From CAYRSS01 sp964426945 (GTDB lineage: Bacteria > Planctomycetota > Phycisphaerae > UBA1845), in contig CAYRSS010000051.1 of the NCBI GenBank assembly GCA_964426945.1, forward strand, positions 1-30,396: a stretch of DNA of 30,396 nucleotides. Reading direction: 5' to 3'. The translations under genes and the position numbers were made by a program. Shown here in pieces: positions 1 to 7,270 of the stretch (positions are counted from its first letter, which is position 1; each line of letters opens with the position of its first letter). A model generated the notes under the pieces. The model saw only the letters and a program-made list of their open reading frames with translations. It did not search any database and was not told where the DNA came from.

Positions 1-480
1 GTCGCCATCGACGTCGAGGTCCTCGCCGTTGGGGATGCCGTCACCATCGATGTCGGGACCATCCGAGGGGTTGAACGGATCAAGGCCGAGGATCAGCTCT
101 TCGAGGTCGGACCGACCGTCGTTGTCGCTGTCGTTGCCGGCGGTGCCGCCGATCGCGTAGATCGCATCGCAGCCGGAGCAGGTGGTGGCGTCGCCGACGT
201 AGTACCCGTTGCTCGTGGCACACACGGCCGCGGAAGCCTGGAAGCACCGCGTCGTCAGGCAGCAGGCGCCCAGCACCACGCCGGTCGGGTTGCCGCTGTT
301 GTCATTCCCGGAGTTACCCGGTGGAAGGTTAGTCCCAGGCACCGGCGCGCCGGCATTTGGAGCGGTGTTGTTGTTGGAAGGCGGCGCAAGCGACGTGGCG
401 CAGGCGTGGACCGCGCAAAGCGTGATCGCGCACGCCGCCCTGCACCGCCGAAGCCAGGCTCTTCTCCACCGAGCGCTCAT
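1..480 (-). CDS. Secreted protein with Asp-rich calcium-binding repeats, 5' part only
   Basis: The reading frame is open from an ATG at 480 to the window edge (160 codons), so the C-terminus is missing. A GGAGG lies 8 bases before the ATG. The N-terminus has an arginine-rich start and a short hydrophobic stretch containing Cys residues, consistent with export; a lipobox is not convincing. Residues about 33-60 are a low-complexity Asn/Pro/Gly linker. A Cys-rich patch follows (CC, C, C, CSGC). From about residue 120 come Asp-rich loops (DSDNDGRSDLEE, then DIDGDGIPNGEDLDVDGD) typical of thrombospondin type-3/dockerin-like calcium repeats. Such repeats are common in large planctomycete surface proteins, so the full protein is probably extracellular. 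The actual function is unknown. Coding is supported by the start site, the repeat pattern and GC-rich third positions. Confidence 0.75.
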   Translation of the reverse strand, partial: MSARWRRAWLRRCRAACAITLCAVHACATSLAPPSNNNTAPNAGAPVPGTNLPPGNSGNDNSGNPTGVVLGACCLTTRCFQASAAVCATSNGYYVGDATTCSGCDAIYAIGGTAGNDSDNDGRSDLEELILGLDPFNPSDGPDIDGDGIPNGEDLDVDGD

Positions 481-629
481 ATCCCCTGCCTCCGGCACGC
501 TCGCGCGGAAAATCCCCGTCCGCGGCTGCCCCCGTCGCATCTGATCCAGAATCCGGCCCGGGGCACCTGAGGAGCCCGGTTCGCCCCATGATAACAGGAT
601 TACCCCAGCCTGTGGTGCTGCAATTGTGC

Positions 630-669
630 AAAAAAAAGCGGTCGGCGGCCCGGAGAGGCCGCCGACCGC
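630..669 (-). terminator. Intrinsic terminator of the gene ending at 700
   Basis: A perfect 13-bp inverted repeat (GCGGTCGGCGGCC / GGCCGCCGACCGC) with a 6-base loop occupies 638-669. On the minus strand it is followed at once by eight T residues (A-run at 630-637). It lies 31 bases beyond the stop codon of the leftward gene, so it is a textbook rho-independent terminator for that transcript. Confidence 0.9.
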
Positions 670-699
670 CTGTACAGCTGCAGGGGGGCGCTCGGCGAG

Positions 700-1680
700 C
701 TACCTGGCCTCGATCACCTGCTGGATGAGGTGGGAGAGGTCTTCCAGGCGGGCCTCGGTGCCCCCGGTCGCGCGAATCGGGCCTTCCTCGACGCCTCCGA
801 AGTAGTACAGCAGGGGGATGCCCGCGGCCAGGTCGGAGGGGTAGCCGTTGAAGATCTGGCTGCCCCGTCGGAGCGCCTCGCGATCGAGCATGGTCCGCAT
901 CGCCACGGCGAGGTCGAGCTGTGGGGCGTCGGTGAACTGGGGGGCGTCGTGGACGAGGGCCGCCACGTCGTAGACCACGGTCTGGCGCAACTCGCCGTCC
1001 TCGCTGCGAAACTCGGGACCGACGTAAATCCGACCGTCGCGGAATCGCTCTCGCCCGCGGCTTCGCGCTTCCCAGTCACCTGGGTAGGCAAACACGCGGC
1101 GCTCGATGTCCATGGGTTCGCTCGCTCGATCGAGCGTGTAGTCGCGGACCGCCTGGGCCTTCGCGTCCAGCGCGCGCCCGCCGGTCTGGGTGGCGCGCTC
1201 GAACGCGCCATGCGGCTCGCCCGGCTCCGGCTGTCGCGGTCTTGGATGGGCGCGGTGATGCTCGATGCGGTGCGGCGTCCGCGCAGGCTCTGAGGCGGGC
1301 ACGCTCTGCCGCGCTTCGGCGATGATCTCGTGCAGCGGCTGGGCGAGCGCGGCGCGGTCCACGTCGGGTGGGAGCCGATCGATCATCGACAGCGACGTCT
1401 CCGCCACCGCGATCGCGTCATGAGGCCGGCCGTGCATGAGACGGGCCCGGGCCTTCAGGACCCCGACGCGGACGGCGCCGATCGCGAGGTCGAGTTCGGC
1501 GGCCTGGGCTTCGCGCTCCGCTTCTGCGACGTCGGCATCAGTCGCCGGGCGCGGCTCCGCCTGCGCGGCGGCACGGGCGAGCAGGGCGTCCGCGGTCGGG
1601 TCGCTTTGTGGTCCGGTGCTGGCCAAGGCGCTGCCAGAGGTCAGGGCGGCGAGGGCTGCCAGGCGGGCGAGTCGCTGCAT
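700..1680 (-). CDS. Secreted protein with secretin-like segments (secretin paralogue without the pore)
   Basis: 326 aa. The ATG at 1680 was chosen over an upstream one at 1752 because AAGGAG lies about 9 bases before it and it begins a clear signal peptide (residues 1-20, ending ALA). Residues 25-125 are Ala/Glu-rich and helical, TPR-like. Residues 130-160 are a Pro/His/Arg linker. The C-terminal half repeats, in the same order, short motifs of the secretin at 10954-14094: a YPxDW..R.SR.RER block (about 199-214), a VYDV..L....P.F.DAP..DLA block (236-260) and a final LI..VI block (319-323). The secretin pore and its signature are absent. It has its own promoter and terminator, so it is monocistronic. 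I infer a periplasmic paralogue of the secretin N-terminal region, perhaps an accessory subunit. The function is not established. Confidence 0.8.
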   Translation of the reverse strand: MQRLARLAALAALTSGSALASTGPQSDPTADALLARAAAQAEPRPATDADVAEAEREAQAAELDLAIGAVRVGVLKARARLMHGRPHDAIAVAETSLSMIDRLPPDVDRAALAQPLHEIIAEARQSVPASEPARTPHRIEHHRAHPRPRQPEPGEPHGAFERATQTGGRALDAKAQAVRDYTLDRASEPMDIERRVFAYPGDWEARSRGRERFRDGRIYVGPEFRSEDGELRQTVVYDVAALVHDAPQFTDAPQLDLAVAMRTMLDREALRRGSQIFNGYPSDLAAGIPLLYYFGGVEEGPIRATGGTEARLEDLSHLIQQVIEAR

Positions 1681-1757
1681 GGGGGGCACTCCTTGCTCGT
1701 GCGGGGTGGGTCTGGGGACCGCGCGGAGTCTCCGCGCGCTCCGGTGGCTCATGCAGC

Positions 1758-1787
1758 ATTATTCGGCCGCCGCGAGCGGCCGGTCAA
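1758..1787 (-). promoter_or_regulatory. Sigma-70-type promoter with a palindromic spacer
   Basis: On the minus strand TTGACC (1787-1782) is followed after 18 bases by AATAAT (1763-1758). The expected start of transcription is near 1751, giving a leader of about 70 bases to the ATG at 1680. The spacer contains a 7-bp inverted repeat, CGGCCGC-TCGCG-GCGGCCG. The hairpin alone could suggest a terminator for the gene ending at 1868, but no T-run follows it. Confidence 0.6.
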
Positions 1788-1867
1788 CCACGGATTCAAT
1801 CGCGGTTGTACGGATTTGTCCCGCGGCGTACCGGCTCGCGTAGTGCGATCGCACCACTCCCGTCCGG

Positions 1868-2947
1868 TCAGCCCCAGCTCCACGCGAAGCGCCGCTTGAA
1901 GTGGTGGTAGTACAGCCCGATGAGCTTGGCCGAAACGATCTCGCCGTAGACATCGCAGCACGTGTAGAGGCTGCGCGCGGCGAGTTCTGAGTTGAGCCGG
2001 GTGGCCATGCCGCCGCCTGCGCCCGGTTGCACCGCGAGGTACAGCGCGCCGAACGGGATCGCGTCAAAGAGCAGGACAGCCAGCACGGTGAGGGCATAGG
2101 CGGGGAGCGTACGCAGCGCGGTAGTGAACATCAGGTCCGCCCGCGCGAAGGTGGCGAATCCGCCGAGCGCCACGCACAGCGCGACCATCGGCCAGCAGAT
2201 GAGCCCCAGCAGCAGCAATGCCGTCAGCCCGCCGAACGAGGCTCCGCCGAGTTGGAACAGCGCGACGATCGAAGTGGGCGGCGGCCCGTTGAGCAGCGTT
2301 GTGGGCGGGTAGATGAGCAGGAACACGGCCGCCGGCGCCAGGACGACAGCCCAGGAACCGAGCCAACGAAGAAGCGGGAGGGCAATGTCCTCCCAGGCCC
2401 CCTCCGCGCCGACGATCGAGGGCAACTCTTCTTCGCCGTTGGCCGCGTCGGCAATGATCTGAAACCGAAACGAACAGAACCACCCGGTGAGGATCAACTG
2501 CCCGAAATAGCCGATCAGGGGGGCGAAAGCCAGCAGGACGTTCGCGATGAGCATCATCGCCAGCGCCACCACGAACATGATCACGTTGTTCATCGTGGTC
2601 GGGAACGCCAGCGCCCAGATCAAGCTGGACCCATAGCTCGTAGGGGGACGTTCGTCGAAGTCGAGTTCGACGTCTCGACCATGGCCTGCGCGGAGCCGGG
2701 CGGCCTCTGCGATTTCGTCGCTCCCCTGCCAGCTCCTGACAGCGGGAGGGCCGGCGGGTTCCGCGGGCAGGGCAGCGACGGCATAACCTCCATCCACGAG
2801 GGGCGGCGGCGCGAGTTCGACCACCTCGTCCGGATCGCCCGGTCCCACGTTGAACAGCGCGCCGCACCGCTTGCATTTGGCGCGCTTCCCTGCCGCCGCG
2901 TCCTCAAAAGCGTACTTCGCCCCGCAGGCGCATCGCGTTTTGATCAT
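1868..2947 (-). CDS. Zinc-ribbon multi-pass membrane protein
   Basis: 359 aa from an ATG at 2947. Residues 1-30 form a compact zinc ribbon with CxC (C6, C8) and CxxC (C25, C28), followed by an acidic/proline linker to about residue 105. The rest is strongly hydrophobic with about six predicted membrane helices and Gly/Pro-rich turns, reminiscent of Yip1- or DUF4013-type membrane domains. The ribbon would lie in the cytoplasm. An N-terminal zinc ribbon joined to a membrane domain is a frequent planctomycete architecture of unknown role. The nearest SD-like sequence (GGAAGG) is rather far (about 14 bases) from the ATG, but the ribbon begins immediately after the Met, which supports this start. 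No enzymatic motif is visible. Membrane location is well supported; the function is unknown. Confidence 0.8.
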   Translation of the reverse strand: MIKTRCACGAKYAFEDAAAGKRAKCKRCGALFNVGPGDPDEVVELAPPPLVDGGYAVAALPAEPAGPPAVRSWQGSDEIAEAARLRAGHGRDVELDFDERPPTSYGSSLIWALAFPTTMNNVIMFVVALAMMLIANVLLAFAPLIGYFGQLILTGWFCSFRFQIIADAANGEEELPSIVGAEGAWEDIALPLLRWLGSWAVVLAPAAVFLLIYPPTTLLNGPPPTSIVALFQLGGASFGGLTALLLLGLICWPMVALCVALGGFATFARADLMFTTALRTLPAYALTVLAVLLFDAIPFGALYLAVQPGAGGGMATRLNSELAARSLYTCCDVYGEIVSAKLIGLYYHHFKRRFAWSWG

Positions 2948-3068
2948 GGTCGCTGCGTCCCTTCCGGCGAAGTCAGACGAGTCTGTGAGTTGTGACGCGC
3001 AGCCCCGTCGCCTGTTAGCATCGGCCGGCGTTATCCGGCTTGGCTGTTGGCTCGTTGCGGCTGCGTCA

Positions 3069-4364
3069 TCAGGGCACTGGACCGCTGAGCGGCGGGTTGC
3101 GCATCAGCCAGTCGCGCCACGCCGCTGCATCGAACCCGAAGTTCTGGCCGGTCACGAGGATCAGGGCGTCCTGGACCTCCGACCGGACTGAGCCCGCTGC
3201 GGCGGGGGGCTCCGCGGCGAGCTGCTCCGCCGTTCGCGGCACATCGAACACCTGCACCGCCGGCGGGATGCTGACCGCCTCCACGCCCACAGGGACGCGG
3301 TGCGGCGTGCTGAATAGGCGCCCCAGTTCGGCGAAGAGCTGGCGGCTGGTTTGCCTGCGCGCGCCCCGCTCTTCCGCGACGAGGGCGTCGATCAGCGGGC
3401 CGACGGCGGAACGGTCTCCCAGCCAGCCCAGCGCCTGGGCCGCATTGCGCACGACCCGCTCCGCATCACAGCGCAGCGCCGCCTGGAAGAACTCGCTGAC
3501 CCTGCCGCCCGGAGCATGGGCGAGTTGAGCCGTGGCCTGCTCCCGAAGCCGGGGGTCCGGGTCCAGCAGCGCAAGCATGCACAGGTTCATCACGCTCTCA
3601 TCTTCCTCAAACCCGCCGAGCAGGTCGATTAGAAAGCGACGGTGGTCTTTCTCAGCGCTCCCGAGGTTGCGGCACATCGGGGCGATGGCCAGCGGCGAAC
3701 GAATCTCCAGAAGCCGTTCCCGGGCCCGATCGGCAACGTTTGTATCGGTCGAGCGACGAAGGAGTTCGTCGGTGAGCACGTTGACGCGGCGGTGCCACTC
3801 GGCTGCAAGTGTTTCGGCCAGCCGCGCCGGTACTGTCCCCTTGACGACCGCGGCCTTCGCCGGCGCGTTCGCCAGCAGCCAGACGCCCCCGACCTCCACA
3901 TAACCGGCCAGCGCCCGAGCCCCCCGGTGCCCCGGAGCCGCGTCGAGCGCCGCATCAATGTGCAACTGCGCCTGAGCCGCCAGCCCCTGGTCGAGGCACC
4001 AGCGAGCCAGGTCGACATGGCTGTCGGCCGTGAAGGTGATTTCCGCGCGACGCCGCTCGTACGCCTCGACGCGCGTGGGACCCTTGCCGCGCCGGCTTAC
4101 GGCGGAAGTCGGGATCTGGAGGATGCCCGCCTCCGTCTCGATCGTGAGAAGCGTGGCCGACTCCTCGACGACCCGACCTTCGATGATTCCTGACTGGATG
4201 TGAAATGTGTCGGCCGCCGCCCTTGGCGTGCAGCACGCGAGGAGGGCCGCAAGCAGGCAGGCGATCGTCGCGCGGCAACAAGTACCGCTTGAGCAGCCCG
4301 CCGCTGCCGCCCGGACGCGGGGGCGGGCGATGCTCTGTGCGTGGCAGGAACGTCGGTAGCGCAT
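3069..4364 (-). CDS. Exported protein with TPR-like and HEAT-like repeats
   Basis: 431 aa from the ATG at 4364. The frame stays open upstream to a GTG at 4538, but that extension is low-complexity, lies across a promoter of the opposite strand and hides the signal peptide. Residues about 30-53 are a hydrophobic export signal ending RAAADTF. A small beta-rich domain follows (IIEGRVVEESATLLTIETEAG), then a TPR-like helical pair (LARWCLDQGLAAQAQLHIDAAL) and a series of HEAT-like repeats with the pattern L.D.DP.LR..A and ALGWLGDRSAV.PLIDAL. The C-terminus is unremarkable. Repeat proteins of this layout are common in planctomycetes and usually act as protein-binding scaffolds. No catalytic motif is visible. 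No strong SD was found at 4364, so the exact start is uncertain. Confidence 0.75.
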   Translation of the reverse strand: MRYRRSCHAQSIARPRVRAAAAGCSSGTCCRATIACLLAALLACCTPRAAADTFHIQSGIIEGRVVEESATLLTIETEAGILQIPTSAVSRRGKGPTRVEAYERRRAEITFTADSHVDLARWCLDQGLAAQAQLHIDAALDAAPGHRGARALAGYVEVGGVWLLANAPAKAAVVKGTVPARLAETLAAEWHRRVNVLTDELLRRSTDTNVADRARERLLEIRSPLAIAPMCRNLGSAEKDHRRFLIDLLGGFEEDESVMNLCMLALLDPDPRLREQATAQLAHAPGGRVSEFFQAALRCDAERVVRNAAQALGWLGDRSAVGPLIDALVAEERGARRQTSRQLFAELGRLFSTPHRVPVGVEAVSIPPAVQVFDVPRTAEQLAAEPPAAAGSVRSEVQDALILVTGQNFGFDAAAWRDWLMRNPPLSGPVP

Positions 4365-5016
4365 ACGGAGCCCGGGAGATGGCGCGACAGGCGGGGACGC
4401 AGGCTGGCGCGACGGGCGCCGTGCATCCGATTCGCCACTACCATCGTCCGCCGCGTTTGCCGATTCGTCAAACGAAGGCCGCACGCCCCAGCGAGATGCA
4501 AGTTTGTGCGCGCGATCGTCGATGATTTCTTGACACACGCCGGGGCGTGTCGAATAATGCGATTGAGGGAACGCGGGTTGCCCTCATGGCCGATCGCCGG
4601 ATTGTGCGTCGGCACCACAGGCTTCATCCATACGCCTTCTTCCCCGGCCGGTCCGCCGGCCCCGCCGCGACCCCGAACTGCTCCGGACTGCGATTGTGAA
4701 TCAGGGACCGGGCTCCGCACGGCGCGAGTGTGTGCGAGGGTCTGCCGTACCCGGCCTGTTTGCGTCCGGCCTACCGCCGGACCCTGACCTTGGATGGGCG
4801 ATCCGCGGCGGAAGAGCTGATCGGCTGCGGCTTTACAGGCGTGGGAGGCCCGAGGATACTGCGCGACCCTGACCGGGGTGCCGTCGGCTCCTTGCCGGTG
4901 CGGCATCCGCGCGAGGCGGTCAGGCGAAGCGAAGGGCATGCCGGGCCCAGCCTCCGGCTGCCCCGCCCGGCCCGCCACGGGCTCACAGGGAATCGAGAAC
5001 CACTGCGAGGGCACTC
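4365..5016. other. Divergent intergenic region and long leader of the pilM-secretin operon
   Basis: This 650-base stretch separates the leftward TPR/HEAT gene from the rightward pilM operon. It holds one good rightward promoter (4530-4558). From its expected start near 4565 the leader to pilM would be about 450 bases. I see no convincing protein in it: several frames stay open through high GC, but they are arginine-rich and lack start signals. A short inverted repeat around 4565-4585 (GAGGG...CCCTC) lies just after the predicted transcription start. Nothing else stands out. Confidence 0.5.
4530..4558 (+). promoter_or_regulatory. Near-consensus sigma-70 promoter with operator-like palindrome
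   Basis: TTGACA (4530-4535), 17 bases, then AATAAT (4553-4558). The spacer is almost filled by a perfect 7-bp inverted repeat with a 2-base centre (ACACGCC-GG-GGCGTGT, 4535-4550), placed where a bound repressor would block RNA polymerase. It points toward the pilM-secretin operon. The operator role is inferred from position only. Confidence 0.65.
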
Positions 5017-7188
5017 ATGGCAGCGCCACAAACCGTCTGGGGCATCGACATGGGGCGATGCGCGCTCAAGGCCGTCAAGCTGCGGGCCGCGGGCGACGGC
5101 AAGGTCGAGTTGATCGGCCACGACTTTATCGAACACCCCAAGATTCTCTCCCAGCCCGACGCCAACCGCGAAGAACTGATCAGCAACGCCCTCGAAAAGT
5201 TCCTCTCGCGCAACGACCTCAGCAAGGACAGGGTGGTCGCCGCCGTCCCCGGCCAGCAAACCCTCGCCCGATTCACAAAGCTCCCGCCGGTCCAGCCGAA
5301 GCGCATCCCCGACATCGTCCGCTACGAGGCGGACCAGCAGATCCCCTTCGACATGGACGAGGTCATCTGGGACTACCAGATCTTCCAGCAGGAGGGGCTT
5401 CCCGATCTTGAGGTGGGCATCTTCGCGATGAAGCGCGAGCTCATTCGCGAGCACCTGCTCCACCTGGAGCAGGCATCGATCGAGCCGATCGCCGTGCAGA
5501 CGACGCCGCTGGCCGTCTACAACGCCGCGGTGTTCGACGGGTGGCTTTCTTCCGAGACGACGATCCTGCTCGACATCGGCGCCGAAAACACCGACCTGAT
5601 CATCGCCACCCCGAACAACCTCTGGACCCGTTCGATCGCCATCGGCGGCAACAACTTCACCGAGGCGCTGGTCAAGTCCTTCAAGCTGTCGTTCTCAAAG
5701 GCCGAGAGTCTGAAGCGCACCGCGTCGACCAGCAAGTACGCCCGCCAGGTGTTCCAGGCGATGCGGCCGGTATTCGCCGACCTGGTTCAGGAGCTCCAGC
5801 GGTCGATCGGGTTCTACTCGTCGACTCATCGCGATGCGGACATCAACAAGGTGGTCTGCGTCGGCAGCGCCTTCCAGTTGCCTGGCCTCCAGAAGTACCT
5901 CCAGCAGAATCTCGATCTCGACGTGGTGCGGCCGGAAACGCTGACCAATCTCGTCGAGTCGGCGGCCAGCGCCGCCCCCCAGTTTGCCGAGCACATTCCG
6001 AGCTACGCGGTCGCGTACGGCCTGGCGATTCAGGGGCTCGACCTGTCCAAGGTGACGAGCAACCTCCTGCCGGTCGAACTTGCGAAGCAGATGGTCTGGG
6101 CGAAGAAGAAGCCGTCATTCGCTGCCGCTGCGGCGTGTCTGCTGCTGGCCGGCGGGACGGTGTGGTTCCGCCAGGCGAGCGACATGGGCGCGCTGCGCAG
6201 CGCCGAGCAGGGTCGCCGATTCAGCGAGGTCGCCGGCGCCGTATCCGTGCTGGAGAGCGGAACCGCCGGTCTCGCCCCGCGGGCGGCCGCCCAGACGGTG
6301 CTCGAGGCGGGCAAGTTCCTCAAGGGCGAGCTGTCGCGACTCACCGGCGAAGGACAGGTCGAAGCCCAGGAGATGGACACCCTCCTGAAGCACCTGACCA
6401 ACAAGCGGGTCGTTCCGCTCGTGACGCGGATCATCCACGAGGCGGTGCCGCAGCCCAAGCCCCCGGTCTCCGAGGCCGCCACCGCTGAGAAGTACCGCGA
6501 GTTGATCGTCGGCGCGCCGCCACGCCAGGAGCGATCCGAGCTGTTCATTGACTCGATGTTGATGACCTACACGGACGACCTCGGCACCGAGCGCGACTTC
6601 AGCGAGGGCAGCTTCTTCCCCGAAGACGAGGAAGACGTCGTAGACACGTTCTTCGACGGCGGCGACATCAAGACCGGGCTGTTCATTCGCCTGTCGATTT
6701 CCACGCCGCACAAGGACAACCGCCGTTTCGTCCGTGAGACGCTGATGAAGAACCTCAAGGATCTCGGCCGCAAGCCCGGGCAGGGGCTCTACATCAACCG
6801 CGTGTACATGCTGAAGGAGGGGCAGCAGTTCGCCGCCAAGCTCGGCGTGCAGACGCCCGACGACAGCGGCGTGGTGGTCGGCGGTCCGGGGGGTGGGTTC
6901 CCGGGCGGCGGTCGCACGGGCGGGCCGCGCTTCCAGGGCGGCCGTCCGTCGGGTCGTCCGACGGGCCGCGGTGCGGAGCCCGCGGGCGAGATTCCGGGGT
7001 TCGATCTCGACAAGGCCCAGGTCACCGACCCGGTGTCGGGCGAGTCACGGGCCAACGACTGGATCTACGACGTCGTATTCGAGGTCGTGCTCGAGGAAAT
7101 CCCCGAGACGTATCTCGCCTCCCTCGCCGGCGACGGCACGGGCGACGTGACCGAGGAGGCCGTGCCTGAAAGGCGCGACGATCGCTGA
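5017..7188 (+). CDS. pilM: PilM-type actin-like ATPase fused to a membrane/periplasmic half (GspL-like)
   Basis: 723 aa. Residues 1-350 are a PilM domain: the N-terminal phosphate loop (GIDMGRCALKAVKL, about 9-22), a PilM-typical block (YEADQQIPFDMDEVIWDYQI, about 108-127), a second nucleotide motif (LLDIGAENTDLII, about 184-196) and an adenosine-type motif (VVCVGSAFQLPGL, about 278-290). One membrane helix follows (about 366-385), then a roughly 340-residue periplasmic part with a Gly/Arg/Pro-rich segment (about 622-652). Normal PilM is about 350 aa and soluble. A PilM fold joined to a membrane helix and periplasmic domain is the plan of GspL of type II secretion, equal to PilM plus PilN. 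It opens the operon and probably forms the cytoplasmic/inner-membrane base of the envelope machine. The SD (GAGG) is weak. Start chosen because the actin-like fold begins at once. Confidence 0.88.
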   Translation: MAAPQTVWGIDMGRCALKAVKLRAAGDGKVELIGHDFIEHPKILSQPDANREELISNALEKFLSRNDLSKDRVVAAVPGQQTLARFTKLPPVQPKRIPDIVRYEADQQIPFDMDEVIWDYQIFQQEGLPDLEVGIFAMKRELIREHLLHLEQASIEPIAVQTTPLAVYNAAVFDGWLSSETTILLDIGAENTDLIIATPNNLWTRSIAIGGNNFTEALVKSFKLSFSKAESLKRTASTSKYARQVFQAMRPVFADLVQELQRSIGFYSSTHRDADINKVVCVGSAFQLPGLQKYLQQNLDLDVVRPETLTNLVESAASAAPQFAEHIPSYAVAYGLAIQGLDLSKVTSNLLPVELAKQMVWAKKKPSFAAAAACLLLAGGTVWFRQASDMGALRSAEQGRRFSEVAGAVSVLESGTAGLAPRAAAQTVLEAGKFLKGELSRLTGEGQVEAQEMDTLLKHLTNKRVVPLVTRIIHEAVPQPKPPVSEAATAEKYRELIVGAPPRQERSELFIDSMLMTYTDDLGTERDFSEGSFFPEDEEDVVDTFFDGGDIKTGLFIRLSISTPHKDNRRFVRETLMKNLKDLGRKPGQGLYINRVYMLKEGQQFAAKLGVQTPDDSGVVVGGPGGGFPGGGRTGGPRFQGGRPSGRPTGRGAEPAGEIPGFDLDKAQVTDPVSGESRANDWIYDVVFEVVLEEIPETYLASLAGDGTGDVTEEAVPERRDDR

Positions 7189-7270
7189 CGGATCCCTCGC
7201 GAAGGACCAGACCTGAAACAGGAATTCCCCGCGGCCGCAGAGTGCCGCGACTGCCACGGAGGCGACGACA

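Noticed and set aside
1764..1782. Hairpin CGGCCGC-CGCGA-GCGGCCG as a terminator of the gene ending at 1868
   Set aside because: No T-run follows on the minus strand; it fits better as the spacer of a promoter.
2027..2995. 322-codon plus-strand frame opposite the zinc-ribbon membrane protein
   Set aside because: Arg/Glu/Gln/His-rich composition typical of an antisense shadow of a hydrophobic gene; no domain or SD.
4586..4699. 37-codon frame just after the predicted transcription start upstream of pilM
   Set aside because: No SD at a proper distance and an Arg/His-rich composition; could be a leader peptide but nothing supports it.
4365..5014. Minus-strand frames covering the pilM leader (4097-5014 and the GTG extension to 4538)
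   Set aside because: Low-complexity, Arg/Pro-rich peptides that overlap a good plus-strand promoter and a better gene start at 4364.
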